64,000 bases of DNA from Durusdinium trenchii (lineage: Eukaryota; Sar; Dinophyceae; Suessiales; Symbiodiniaceae). Positions within the stretch are counted from its first letter, which is position 1. Each line of letters opens with the position of its first letter. Position numbers and translations under genes: made by a program. The DNA lies in assembly GCA_963970005.1 (NCBI GenBank), contig CAXAMN010018890.1:318001-382000 (forward strand), written 5' to 3'. Shown one piece after another: positions 10,321 through 23,200 of the stretch. Under the pieces are notes generated by a model. The model was not told the DNA's origin. It ran no database searches and worked only from the letters and a program-made list of their open reading frames with translations.

Positions 10321-12112
10321 CTTTGGATCTCGGCTCTCTGATCTCCTGTCAATTGCTTTCCAGTGTGTGGTCTCCAAATAGATAGAAAATGATAGACACA
10401 CTAAATCGCCATTGCACACCGTTTCTATCTGTTTGGGATCATAAGGTCTCCCAACCACAGAAAACCAGATTCAGCTGTCCATGTCTGACATAAGAGGTTA
10501 TCTAAGGTCCACATGGACGGATTGAAAAGCTTCCGAAGCAAAGGGGTCATGCCAGGACGGCATGAGTTTCATGAGGTCGATATGGGACGAAGAGCCTTGG
10601 GCCGAAAAATAACAGCCAACATGTTGTCGAAATCCGAAATTGGTAGAAACATCAAACATATCCTCAGATAGAAAGAAGAATAACGAAGAAGGCATCCCAG
10701 TTGGGGGCGAGCCATCTGTGCGGACTGTTTGGACATGATCGGACACAGAGAGTAGGATCGAAACCGGCCCATGTTCCGTCCAAGGTCACATCCCTTAAAC
10801 AGATTTTAAACAGGTGCTTAAACCTTTAAAAAACTCATGAGGACAACAAATTGATATAAACGCATTGCATCAATGTTGTCGTCTTTGTGGACTAGAAACA
10901 CCTGGAACACCTTCACCAAGAGCTAACATAAGCTCCCGATCGATCACAATCCATGGCCCGAAACAACGATGACGTCACAGGCAGGGCCAGTTCCACAGGG
11001 TTGGTCAATGTTCCAAAACAGACTGATCACCACAGGAACTCCTCCTTTGGATTGTGCTGGAACCCAACATCTGCTTTCGATGTTCCATTGGAGACCCTCC
11101 AAGCCTTGCTGATGCAAATTTGCCTCGCCCCATGTGCTGGGTTACCCCCACGTCCACCTCGCGCCGTGCCCCAAAAGCCCCAAAAACCGCACGCCGCATC
11201 GCGCCACGTCCACCTCGCCGCTCGCGCCGCCACGTGGCTCGAACCACCGTGCGTGAGCGCCTTGACCCTGACGATCCGCGTGGATCGGCGGCGGCGTTGA
11301 ACCGTTGTTTCGCGGCGGTTTGGTGTTAATGATGCAATGGTTGAAAACCCCAATCCAAAGGACATTCCATTTTGGTTCTAGTTTTTGGTGCAGTGACGGT
11401 TGTCATGGGGGGGAGAACAGCATGTTGTATTTGGTGCGTTTTCCTGAGAACAGCAGTTTGTGGATTCACACGAGCCAAATGAAACCCTATGACTGGGGAT
11501 ATGAGGATGAGGGACATTTGGGCATCTATGGGCGTCCAAATTTACTGTAAAATAAGTATCACAATATTATACATAAAAGTACCTCCCACCCCCTAAGATC
11601 CTGAATGATCCATCGCTCCAATTTCACCCAATGGATACCCGATTCCCATTGGGCCGGCAGAGTCTTGACGGATATTCAGCCGTCAATGTGCCGGGATTTC
11701 AGGTGACACCAGTGAGACACTTTTTTTTACATAGTAATACATTTTGCAACGTTTTGGTTGACATATAAAACATGGATTTGTTCCTTTCTTCAATCTAATG
11801 TTTCGACTTGATTCCGGCGACTGCCGGAGTGTCTTCTCGTTGACGCAAAACAACGTTTTTTGGGTTGCTATTGGGTGGGTTGATAATCCAATATACAATC
11901 ATCTTTACAGGACATTGTGTATATCATAGATACGTAAGCCAAAAAGTGCAACAGCAAAACGCCCAATATATCAATTTTTACAAAAACATCACAGAACAAC
12001 TGACGATATAGTATGATACTAGTAACAAGTGCAACGCGTTCGCGTTCGGACACTAGAAGGCAGCAGGGCATCGCTACCAACGGAGCAAGTGCATCGCGAA
12101 GACACGTAGCTA

Positions 12113-12204
12113 ACCCAGACACTCCATGTATGCCGTATATGCCTACATTGACCCCTCAAACCACCCCAATGTAGGCATATATGGCATACATGGAGTGTTT
12201 GGGT
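12113..12204. repeat. Long hairpin, 38-bp arms, MITE-like
   Basis: Arms at 12113-12150 and 12167-12204 are reverse complements with 2 mismatches in 38, separated by a 16-base C/A-rich loop. The right arm with part of the loop occurs again at 28151-28196 as a single copy. A hairpin plus a dispersed half-copy suggests a miniature inverted-repeat mobile element or a fold-back element. Confidence 0.85.
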
Positions 12205-15200
12205 AATATGATACAATGTGTATCTTTCGTGTCATTCTCCTCCCCGGTCTTCCTCTTCCGTGGATCGTGAGGGGTCGTGAGGGGTCGTGCAGCCCTGTCG
12301 GTCTGTCGTTAAGCGAACGACCATGAGAGTCCGGTCTTACTGAAGAGTAGTAGTGCGTTGCATAGACGTGCATAGACGATGTCTATGTATATATATATAT
12401 AAACCTGATACCAACATACAAAGGATCAACTTCAGGATGCAGTGTATACTAATACCTCTATCTTGTCCTATTCAAGGAGTCCAAGTATAAATATATATAG
12501 ATTCGAGACCTGTCAACGCAAAATCCCATGAACCTTGATGTGAACATCTGCAATCTGCAGTACGTCCCGCAAAAAATCCAACTGAACTCCTAGACATGGA
12601 GTCCCACAAGAGTTCTGCTGTCTCGCACCAATTCTCACAAGTCCAGTGCCACACTTCTGCGGAACGAAGGCACGCGATCGATCCGGAGCTGGGCCTGGGG
12701 ATGGAGCTCAAGTCCCTCAAACTCAGCTGGTGCCGCGAACTGCTCGGATTGAAGAGTTGCTGGAAGAGCCGCAGGAAGATCCTCAGACACGCGCGGGGGA
12801 ACGCGGGGGGCAGGAGTCTGAAGCGTCACCGAAAGCAAACGCATTCTTGAGCGGTCAGATTTGATTCAGTAAGGGGATCTTGTTACATGTGCATCCATGT
12901 TACAGGTGTTTTTGGTAAACAACGTAAATTTGTATACTGAAATACAACCACAAAACCAGTGATCAGCTGTTGACCGTCCTATTCATTCTAGCTGTACGAC
13001 ACGCTGCACAGAATCCTCCAGTGACTCCAGAAAGGTCTCCAAACAAGCATGGCTATGCATGGACTCACTCTAGCAAACAGTTTTTGCTGAATGAACACTT
13101 GGGTTTGGTGATATTCCTCTAGAAAGTGGGTGCGTTCCACTTCCCATCTTCGGAGAAGACACAAATCTATGACCCTCACCGTTCACCTTGGAGAAAGGAA
13201 GAACATCACCGTTCTACGGTTCTAAGCACCACCGATCGATGAATTGTTCATCAATTCCGTTCTATGAAGCATCCGTGCTCTGACAGCACCTCGTCCTCAG
13301 CCTCAGGCTGGGTCTTTTGAACGGGCCTCATGTGTCGTGCTGCAGTTCGCAGCAGTCAGTCCCAGCGCAGTTTCGTCGGCTCCAACAACATATATAAGAA
13401 CGACTCCAACGGGTCTCCCCAAGTCTCTGTGATGGTGATGAACTTCATGCTCATGGAGCATCTAAAACATTTGTGCGTTGAGTATGAAAAAGCGGTGCAA
13501 ATCGTACGTGTGTGCTGGTTAAAACCCACCCAAACAGCCTGCCGGCGAGTATTTCTGGGCCAGCGGAGTTGGGTCTACATAACACCGGAAAGCTTCTGGA
13601 TGCGTCTTCATGTCCAAGAGTCTCTGGGTAAGGTTCCATCACCTGGCGTCGGCCAGGTTTCACCATGTGTTCCTCTTCAGCATTCCAAGAAGACTCAGTT
13701 GGAGGTTTGGAAGACGACCAAATGGTTTATCCTCTCACACAGGGTTCCAATTCAGCTCGTCAAACTCATGGATGCTTCAACCTGGAATCCGCTGGAATCC
13801 TCCATGGTGAGGATTCACCCTCCACCCGTCACATTGGTCCTCAAACAAAGAAGCCACCGAATCGGCGTCACCATGCGTAACCGAATCGGCGCTCATTGGC
13901 ACCGTGAAGTTGGCATAGTAACACAACCAGCTGCGGCAGGGAAGAATATCAAAGAACTCACAGGGACGCACCCCATCACCAGGTTCATCTTCCAAGATCC
14001 CAGCCAGGATCTGGTCAAACTTCATGAACATAGACTGACCTTGGGAACCTTGGGACTTTAGGTCACCTTTCATGCAACACACATCCAAACTCTCAAAGGA
14101 TCCTTGTATACTATAGACTAGGAATGAACATCACAGCTGCGGCTGCTTTTTTGCCTGCTCATGTCAGCCGAGTAGCCACTGTGGCAGGTGTCTGAACATG
14201 TGGTCGAATCATATGGACACTGTGTTGATCATATTGGGAACTACGGTTTGATCATGTTTGATTCATAGTGGCATGGGGCGCCACTAGGTTTGCTTCATTT
14301 TAAGCGAAAGGATGCACATGACATACAGCACCCGAAGACTTGCATCAAAACATGGGTTAGTATTGCTTCAACGTGCATCGATCTTTTAACCTGGTCCAAA
14401 CCACCCCAGCTCGCTGGTGCCCCGGTCGGTGCCTTGTTCGCCTGTCTCCGCTGATCATCTTTGTCGAACGCGAAAACGGCGAAGGGTGTGGGCGTCACCC
14501 AAAGCCTGGTGAAGGCGGGCGAAGGAGAGATCAACATGAGGAGGAGAACAGAGGGACCACCCCCACCCCCCCTGTTTTTCATCCGCGTCAATCCGCACGG
14601 CGAGGCTCACTTTAAGAGTCGTGCCACGGTGTGGTTCTGTCCCTTAAGAGTTTCTACCCCAACGAGTGTTTCTCGGGCAAAACCAAATGGACACCCGCCT
14701 TTGACCAGTGTTTGGGATTCGAACCATGAGTCTTAACAACAAAGTAGGAAGCGTTCCGGTGAGTGATGCTTTGATTGAACAATACGTGCAGTATATGATA
14801 GTATCTTACGGGTACATATATATATATATATTATATGTTTCAACATCTTCAACCTTGAACTCCTAACCCATCGAACCAGGGCCAATGCTTCTTCTGCAGC
14901 TGCAGGGTTTCCCCCAGCTGCACCGGATCGCTGAACCGAGGACCCGCCGCTTGGCTGAGTGTCAAAGACCCACCCGAGCCATCGGGGTCTCCCGTTTGGG
15001 GTGGTCAATGGTTACCCCGATATAATCACCTCCTGCCAGGGCCTATTCTTGCAACACCCCCAAACAGGGGGCCTGGTGGAGATTCATTGGACAAATTTCC
15101 GGAAGCTTTGATATCATGTTGAAACATGTTTGCATCTACTTCAGTGATTTCCCTGCGAGGACAAGTGCAGCATCTTGCACCTACATCTGGCACCTGCTTG

Positions 15201-16167
15201 AAGATAGGTGCATATGAACCTTGAGGAGTTCCGGATGTCAGTGGTAGGTCTTGTCCTGGGGCCCATCTCAGAAGTAAATGGCCATCCGCCTGTTTTCCAC
15301 CTGTGATATATATATATATAGTTATATACATATATTAAATATAATTGTGAATATATATATATATACAGTATATGTTACCCCTCCCACGAAGACATTGGGG
15401 CAGTTGTCAGATACAAACAGTATCAGTACGTTTCAGTGCACAACCAAGACCAAGGTGCAAATGAGGCGGATTCTTTCCTTTCTGGTTGCTTGGGCAGCGC
15501 AAACTTATGCAATCCCCATGCCCATGAGCAGAGTTTCCCAGATGCTACCCATAAACCTTTATTTTTGTACCAGTGTTGGTACTGGGTTGAACGACTGTGT
15601 CCACAACTGCATCGAACCAACTTGTGCGCTGGCTCAATTTCATCAAACTTTTGAGGAAACGCCACGACCTGTCGACCGCCTGAGTCCCGCTGTTGACCTT
15701 TATTTTGTGGACACTTAGTGTCCAGCAAGGTTCCAGGAAGTAAGTTAGTAAGGCACTAAAATAGTAAGATTCTTGTATTTTTTAAAATGTCCAAGGACCA
15801 GAAACGAATAAATTTTTTCGACCAACATTTCAAGGTTTATGGATGCTTATGGTCTTATGGTCTCCAAAATATGTTTAAATTTGATTTCTACACAAGTGCC
15901 CGGCACTGATCGTCTGCTACCGCTAGGTACCAAATACGGGTCATCTGCTACCGCAGCTTTGTTCCTACTGCTCTACGACTCCACCGGAAACACTCTTTTG
16001 TCAATCTGCAAGCTCACATGCTGTATTTACACCGCCTAAGCCTGTCCATTAAGCTGTCCATGCTTGCTGTGAGTTTCTCAATGTTTTTGGAGCTGCAACG
16101 CAAAAGATCCGAGTCAAACTTGAAACTTTACTTCGAGCGATCCCTACCCTGAAAGGCGACTTGTGCG
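12205..16167. other. Unassigned DNA with AT microsatellites
   Basis: TA tracts lie at about 12388-12402, 14814-14835 and 15305-15372. A 243-codon plus-strand frame (13330-14061) has no recognised domain, and the opposite strand shows a possible exon ending at CGTCCCT|GTGAGTT (about 13960-14055, with SMFMKFDQILAGILEDE). The minus strand at 12640-12840 (FAAPAEFEGLELHPQAQL) also has coding-like composition before a GTGAGA donor. Neither could be assigned a function. Confidence 0.4.
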
Positions 16168-16600
16168 GCTTGACATGATACTCTGATGCTTGTTCTGGCA
16201 TCAAATCGGGTTTGTGCTCTGACACATCATAAATCATAAAGGCTGGGAAACGTTCTGGACTGTGTTCTGACATCTTTGTTGGCGTATGTTCTGAATGTTC
16301 TGACATTTTTCCTGTCTGATGTGTGCTGTGACATATGGGACAGCTATGAACAGCTTCAGTCCCGGTATGGGTGCTGACATGTGTTCCGACATTTGTTCTG
16401 CCACTTCCTGGCACTCTATCTGGCCAAAAAATCAGACAGTCACAGACAGTCTACCTGGCATATACTCTGAGTTCTCTGGAAAAATTGCTGGCATTCTACT
16501 TGGCAAGTACTCTGGCACTCTATCTGGGCGTGCATGCGGACATTGGCATATAATCCGACCTTCTAGCTGACATGAATTCTGACATTCTATCTGGCGAGGT
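16168..16600. repeat. Degenerate TCTGGCA/TCTGACA repeat tract
   Basis: Short diverged units built on TCTGACAT or TCTGGCATTCTA(T/C)CTGG recur about every 20-30 bases through the interval. No protein is recognised. It adjoins the 40-bp minisatellite. Confidence 0.55.
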
Positions 16601-16671
16601 CCGGCGGCACCCACTGCGATCTGGAGCTGGCCATTGTGGTCCTTCTATCTGGCCTTTGTGATCGGGAGCTG

Positions 16672-16842
16672 GCGGTTGAGGTCCGGCGGGGAACACTGCC
16701 AAGCGGAAGCTCGCGGTTGAGGTCCGGCGACAAACACTGCCACGCGGAACTCGCGGTTGAGGTCCAGCGGGGAACGCTGGCATCCGGAACTTGCGGTTGA
16801 GATCCGGCAGAGAACACTGCCAGCCAGAGCTGGCGGTTGAGG
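16672..16842. repeat. 40-bp GC-rich minisatellite, about 4 copies
   Basis: Four consecutive units of 40-41 bp, each starting GCGGTTGAGGTCCGGC, are followed by a partial fifth at 16832. Units differ by a few substitutions. They support an open minus-strand frame of 170 codons (16520-17032) whose protein is a simple Pro/Ser/Arg repeat and is not considered a gene. Confidence 0.85.
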
Positions 16843-19800
16843 ACGAGGCAAAGGAGGAGGCGGAGGACGAGAAGGAGGAGGAAGGCAGCTGACATAAAAT
16901 CAAACAACCAGCACCGGACAGGTGGGAAAAACTTGAAAAACACATCTGACTCAAATCCAAACTTACCAACCTTTTTGTCTGTTTAGTTTGTCCCAGGAGT
17001 CCCAGGGATGTGTTTCTTTCAAGTTTGGGCATGGTGTTCTTGGGGGACCCTCAAAGATACAGCATCGCACAAAAACTCTGAGCAAACGACGGGATTCCGG
17101 GAGTCCACGGCATTCCACGGGATTGATTGCAGTTGCATGCATGCTGCATGTACCAATGGGTTCCACGGCTTCCATCGCTGAGAATTTCTCCGCGTTCACT
17201 TGGAATCCGTGGTCCGTCCACCCCTCAAGTCACCCAGCAAAACGACGCTGCGGTCCCTGGTCCGCCCGTGACCGGGGCCGTACCGAGTCACAAATCCACT
17301 GCTGAGTTGTAAAAGTGCTGTGAGACAAATTCCTTGCCTGGGCACAACTTCGGAAAGTGAAGTGATCTGCGGCGCAGGACCCAGGACCCAGCCTATCTCT
17401 GAAGTCAAAACACTGGCCCTTCTGACCAACTGCAGTGGAACACATTGGAACACACCCAAATCTGCCTTCCCCCCCCCGGGCAGCTTCGGTTCACCCCAGA
17501 TTGATCCGTTTCCCGACGCAGGTTCCCACCATTGCATCAAGTGAACATCACGTGTCTGGGGCGGAACCTTGCCACCTGGACTTTCAAGCCATCCATCCTT
17601 GGTCAGAAAAAAGAACTCGTGAATCCATGTGAATCCCTGACAAAGGAAGCGGCAAGCACCTGAGGTGGATCTGGATGAGTCTTTCGTCTTTCTTCCACAT
17701 CCACAACTGCCCCAGATTCAGATGTAGCAGCAAACACTCCACGTGACTCTGACATACTCTGACGGAGAAGTGATGTTCTCAGCATGGTCAGCGGGTGATA
17801 TTCTCCCCTCACCTGCCTCATCTCGAGACCCGCTTCCGCAGAATTTCTGCGACCAATATGAGAACACCTGGCTCCTGCTGGCTACCCGAGAAAATATCGG
17901 GCAGGCCAGCAAAATCAGCAAATGTTTGGTATAGATTGAGAGTGAGACCTCTGTTGTCTGTTGGGACCTTTCCTTCAACGGCCAACTACACACTTCCATG
18001 TTTGCGCGAGGTGATTTTCCATTTTGACAAGTTTCGACTTGTTTCTCAGTGCTTTATTATAATGTACAACCAAACCTTCAATGTACAACCAAACTGGAGG
18101 CATGCTCCCCGGTTTTCCTGCCCCCAGCCACCGAAGCTTCGCCTAAAAAGAATACCGTGGTGAGAGCATGTGGTGTTCGGTTGATCGGTTGATGTGGTGT
18201 TCGGCTCGAAACATCGCCCAGGTGCACTCCAGGTGATGTGCCAAGGAGATGAGGTGGTGGTTTCCCCAGCGCCACGAACATCGAAAGACGTACTCCAAGG
18301 GATCCACACGATCCAATCCTCGGTGTTCCACCGAGGTCGGAGGTGGACGGTCACCGGCTGCCCCTGGTTGGTTCCGAAGAAAATGGCGTGAACATCGCCC
18401 AACTGAAAGAAATCGCGTGGACCACGTGGATGGACGGTCAAATAAGTTTAAACTGATGCGCATGTCCATCTTTGGTTGAGCCTTTAATCTTATAAATGAC
18501 GCATGACTTTCAAAGTGTGCATCAAGCCGATCGAGGATCCTGTCCGGGCCCTTCTGGGAGGTCTAGAATTCGGAGGTGGTTCACCGCAACGAACGCTGGA
18601 TGAGGCGAACCCAATGCCCGAATGCCCGAAGGCTTTTTTTTGCAACGCTGGCTTTGTGGGCTCTGATATTGATTCAGCTGATTCCTCCTGGGCGGTGAAA
18701 ATCAGGTTTTGTCAGGAAGGAACTTCTCCAGGCTCCGATGCTCCTGGCCAAACAGCTGGGAGGTGCACCTGGCCACAAATCACCATCGCGTCATCGCGTC
18801 ATGGGATGTTTGAGAAGAAGCCTTGTGTTTGAACCAGGTTCGATCCTTCGTGAAACTGACCACTTTCTGCTCTCCTTCCAGCGAGCTGCGCCAGTGATTA
18901 CTGTATCTTCTCAGCCTTTTTCGGCGCAGTGGACCTGGTGAAGCACCGAGACCTACCATGCTTGGCCAGCCTCTGGTTGTCAGACTTCTGATGTCTGCAA
19001 TCCCACCCACTGGAACACTTTGATTCGAGGTGTTTGACCCACCATATCACCAAGAACATCCAAGAACCCCCTCACAACACACTGACCCGCCATCCGCTTC
19101 CCGGTCCAGGTGCCCTCCAGCAAGCGAATGGCCATCGCCTGGTGCGCAAGAACCGGACCAGCGGTGTTCGGGCACGCCCACACACCGACACCGTATGAGC
19201 GATTCTATTTGCTTTGCTGTATGTCTGTGATTGTATGTCTATGTTTGGTACGTTTTATATATCCGCCAACTTGGTGCGAATGCCATGGGGAGCGCTAAAG
19301 AGTAGCATCTGCTTTTTCTTCACGGGTTCTTGGAGGCAGTTGGGTGTTTCGTTGGAGGGGAAGGGGTGAGAGTTTCTTGGAGTGAGAGGTTCGGCAGTGG
19401 GATGGGCGGGATTGGAAGGGGTAGCCAAGGGACTGTTCACGGGATACCTTTCCAACCATGAAAGGTAGGGATTCAATCCCTTTCAATTGATATCGGGTAG
19501 GGATTGAAGTCCTCTTGCATGATTCGTGTCCTTCAAACATATGGCTCAGTCTCCCTGCACATTACCTTTTTGACCATGGACATACCTGTTTTCTTCTACT
19601 CGATCAGTAGGGTCTCGGTCGTGCTCTATTATTTGCCAGCCTACTTACTACATTGTTTGCCAGCCTACTTACTACATTACCATACTTATCGATCCTCATT
19701 TTAGGGTGCGGCTGCTTTGTGTCAAATTCATTACTCGGCCCTCGCGCTCTCTGTCCTTGATGCAAAAGCTCTCCCTTCGCAAAGTGAGTTGGAAATGCAT

Positions 19801-20152
19801 GAAGGAATGAAGGAGTTCCGCAGCCCTCAAACAATTCTGGTAGTGGAAAATGCGCTCACTTCCAATGATTTCATTGCATCAATAATGTTCCTTGGAAGGA
19901 AACGTCAAGAACATGTACTTGTCTCCAGCTCGGAAGATTCTTTTCTCTTCCAAGCTTCCTAAACGCACTGTGAAGACACCCGATAGTCGACCACATCCAT
20001 CGCATTCCATCGCCCACTATACATCGCCGCCGCTACATCGCGGCGGTGGAAACGGGGCATGGCGAAACGGGCCGCCTCGAAGCGATTGGCGCGCTTGAAG
20101 AGACGATTGCCCACGATTGTCTCACCATAGCTCCTCCCATCACCGACGCCGC
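16843..20152. other. Unassigned DNA; coding-like patches on minus strand
   Basis: Minus-strand patches have exon-like composition and splice-like ends. At about 17655-17780, HPLTMLRTSLLRQSMSESR leads to a CCACCTCAG|GTGCTT donor. At about 17815-17870 a patch ends GAGGCAG|GTGAGG. At about 18250-18440 there is FFQLGDVHAIFFGTNQGQ. No family is recognised, and the spacing between the first two is too short for an ordinary intron, so at least one boundary is wrong. Confidence 0.3.
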
Positions 20153-20209
20153 GATGCGATCGATCCGGGACGATGCGATCGATCCGGGACGATGCGATCG
20201 ATCCTGGGC
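20153..20209. repeat. 19-bp tandem repeat, 3 copies
   Basis: GATGCGATCGATCCGGGAC is repeated at 20153, 20172 and 20191. The third copy has two changes. The repeat contains the palindrome GCGATCGATC and lies in a GC-rich island. Confidence 0.9.
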
Positions 20210-23200
20210 GATGGGAGAACAAGAGCTTGCCCGGTGTTCTTGAACTTGTTTACATGGTAGATCACACCCTCACCGCCACCGACCACCCGCTCCCCTGCAG
20301 CTGGTACAGCTCCGCTGCGTGGCGACACACGGACGCGGCCGCCAAAGCGCCATGGGCGGGGTAGTCCAGGCAAAGCCACCTCAGGGCCGGCGGAGAACCC
20401 ACCACCCGCATGGTCCCCACTATACGCCTTCGGTGTGGAGTTCTACCTCACCGGGGGTCGATCAGATGAAGCAGTCCTCATTCGCTCGAAAAGACCACGG
20501 GTGCTGCCCTTCTGTTTTCTCGCAGCTGCGGCGGTGATGTGCGAACTGGGATGTGGCATGCGGGAGGATTGCTGATATTACGGTACGGAGAATGTGATTT
20601 CGTTGGACCATTTGGATGAAGTGGACACGAGCCAGCTAGCATCAGCTAGCCCATTTTTGCCAGCTAGCAGTTTCAGTGTATACAACAGTCGCCGAAGGGA
20701 GGTTGGTCGTAGGTGGCCAAGCTGCGCAAATGATTGGAGCTGCGCATTTGTGATGGAAGACATCTCAACGTCTCAAGGACTGTCGAACTGAGAGCCAATG
20801 CAATCCCATGCAGCAGCGCTCAGCAAGTGGTTTCGTTGGACCGTGCTGCTGATGGCAAAATGTTTTTTGAATGGTAGTACAGTGTGATAGAAGGGTTTGC
20901 GGGCAAGGGGATGTCTCTCAAACGGAGCGAACACCCCTGTTTGACCCCCAAACACTCACAGGAGGTTTGGGTACACTCCCTGGAACTAACATGGAAGTGA
21001 CGCCTATGCTGTTATGCTGTTTGAATATTCAGCACTTACTTTGCTGAAATGTCCTTTTCCAGCTTGAGCTTGTGTCGAAAACACTTGCTCTGAAGCAGTG
21101 CATGCACCCGTGTGCCTGCTAGCGTTTCACCTTTTGGATGTTGCTGCCCTTGTTGCGGACTCGGCCTGATGTCTTTTCAGTTTTGTGCAGACCTCCATGG
21201 GGCTGCTATGCGGAGCCAATATTCTGGAAGAGACTTGACAGGCCCTGTCCTGACAGCGGACTTCTCACCAAATTGTGACAGCCAGAAGCGGAAAGCCCGC
21301 CGCCTCGCCCTGTCGCCATGTGAGAAACTGCAGCGCATGTCAAAAAAATGGTCCCGGCAAAAAGTTTTGTTTTTTTCACCGTCCATGCTACTTCCTAAGA
21401 CTGTACCTTTCCAAACTGGGCTTTTCTTGCGACCATGCTCACGCATGTGCGCAATGGAGCTTCGGGGTCAGAAACCTGCCCCAACTTGACGAATGCCTTG
21501 AGAGCCAACCTTCAACGGCTCATCCTTCTTGTGCAACATGAAAGTCACCTGCGTGTGTACACAAATGGTAGTTGCAGGTTCAACATGCCTGGTCAGCCTC
21601 GTCAGCATCAATAAAGAAGAATAAATAAAGACAGCTAAGCCTGTGTGGGGTGTCGACTCTTGTGTGGCAAAGGAATCAAGAACGATCGCCAGCTGTCTTT
21701 ATCTCCATCTTTACCATCACTAGCTGTCCTTGTGTGGTGCCCTGAAGAAGCAGAGCAGCTCTGCTCATCCATCTTGTCTCCAACATCTCGCCCGAGGGCA
21801 GATGTGATGTTGTGGCATGTCGTGATGAAGCTCGAAGCGAGACGATGTTTTTCAGACGAGTCACGTCTGAAGCGTGACAGACCGGTCTTCTGAAACATAG
21901 GAATCATGGGAATCCCGAGAAGGAGCTTTCCACTGGCAGCTTCCTAATTGGGCAAGTTGTCACTCAAATAAGGGTGGCCGATGCGTGTCCATTCGATTCT
22001 GGAACCTGGTTTCTGCGATCGGCAAACAGCCAGCTAGCATTTCTGGACACCTAGGCTGCAGGCACACACATCGACCATCACTCCAACTCGGTGGTCTAAA
22101 AAGACACTCTGCCCACCCAAGCCCACGAACGAACAGCCCAAGGAACAAGACGTCCGTCACGGATTCCGGCGCCATATTTTCGACCTCACGGGCTGTTCTG
22201 AAGCCCCCGCAAGGGTTGCGATCGACAGGTGCCGGTGCTACATCTTCCCAAGCATACAGATGCGTAGACGTGTCCCTGGAAAAACTGGGATCGGATCATC
22301 AAATCTCTTATGCTTGTAAGATGCTGGTCAATGTATAGATTTCTGCACCCCTTGTATCCCATTGTGCACCCATTGAGGGTCCAGGAGAGGCCATCTTTGG
22401 CCATCTTTGGCCGGTCAAAAAGACACGACGTCCCGTGGAAAAGGATCCCATGGACCCCGAAACCACGTCGGTTTGTAGAGGAAGAAACACTCATCCAGGT
22501 CCCATTCGACCCGGGTCCATTCTCAGTTTTCGGGTGTTTTTTCTATGACGAAAACCTCTGGGGGCCCACTCCCTTTTTGCACAGAGTCTCCTCGCATCCA
22601 AAACACGGGTTGCGAACATACAAACTCACCACAGGCACCAGAAGCAAATTGATGTAACGTGTTGGCGCCACAAGCAAGGCAAATTATATAACATTAATAT
22701 ACTGACATATTGATGCTCTACGTGGGTACAACTGGTCTTTCACCCACCATAGAAGTGATGAGAGCTTTTTCAAGCCCTTCGTCCAACTGCAGTTCCTTCC
22801 AAGTCAACTGGGGCTTAAGCTAAGTCTGTGGATCCCACTTGAAAACACCTGCAGTCGGGCAAGGGATCGGATGGTGCTGTTTCAGAAACGGAGTTGAAGA
22901 GTCCCTTGAAATGGTATCAGTACCTACCAACCACGCAGCCAAATTTGTTATACCCGATTCTGGGAGGCATTGACTTTGACAAACATGCTTTGTTTTCAAA
23001 AGTTGAGATCACCACCTACTGGGCGTACCTCTTTGTTTGGACCATGTGAAACCACGATCGCTCAAGCAGCTGCAGCCAGGCTACTAGCCAAATAAACCTC
23101 AGCTCAAGCGTCTCACAGCGTCACACCCTGCCCGCTGTGGGCCCGCTCACTGCAAGGGCAGGAGCGGAGTGAGCAGGAGAAAGACCACTCTTAGGGTCTC

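Larger units (their letters stand above)
6668..12112. other. Intron-like or intergenic DNA around candidate exons
   Basis: Apart from the candidate exons and the degenerate minisatellite listed separately, nothing is recognised. A TA microsatellite is at 9241-9260. GC-rich islands at about 6860-7050 and 11090-11300 have open frames on both strands but no domain. A minus-strand frame at 10570-10750 (FFFLSEDMFDVSTNFGFRQ) has plausible protein composition and could be a further upstream exon. Confidence 0.4.

Noticed and set aside
10367..10385. 19-bp word shared with 63546-63564 as ends of one mobile element
   Set aside because: Both copies are in direct orientation 53 kb apart, with no flanking duplication or further similarity.
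13330..14061. 243-codon plus-strand frame as a gene
   Set aside because: No domain or coding-like composition. Overlapping minus-strand segments look at least as much like exons.
20976..20994. 19-bp word shared (inverted) with 25761-25779 as terminal inverted repeats
   Set aside because: Similarity stops quickly on both sides, no target duplication is seen, and the interval between has no transposase.
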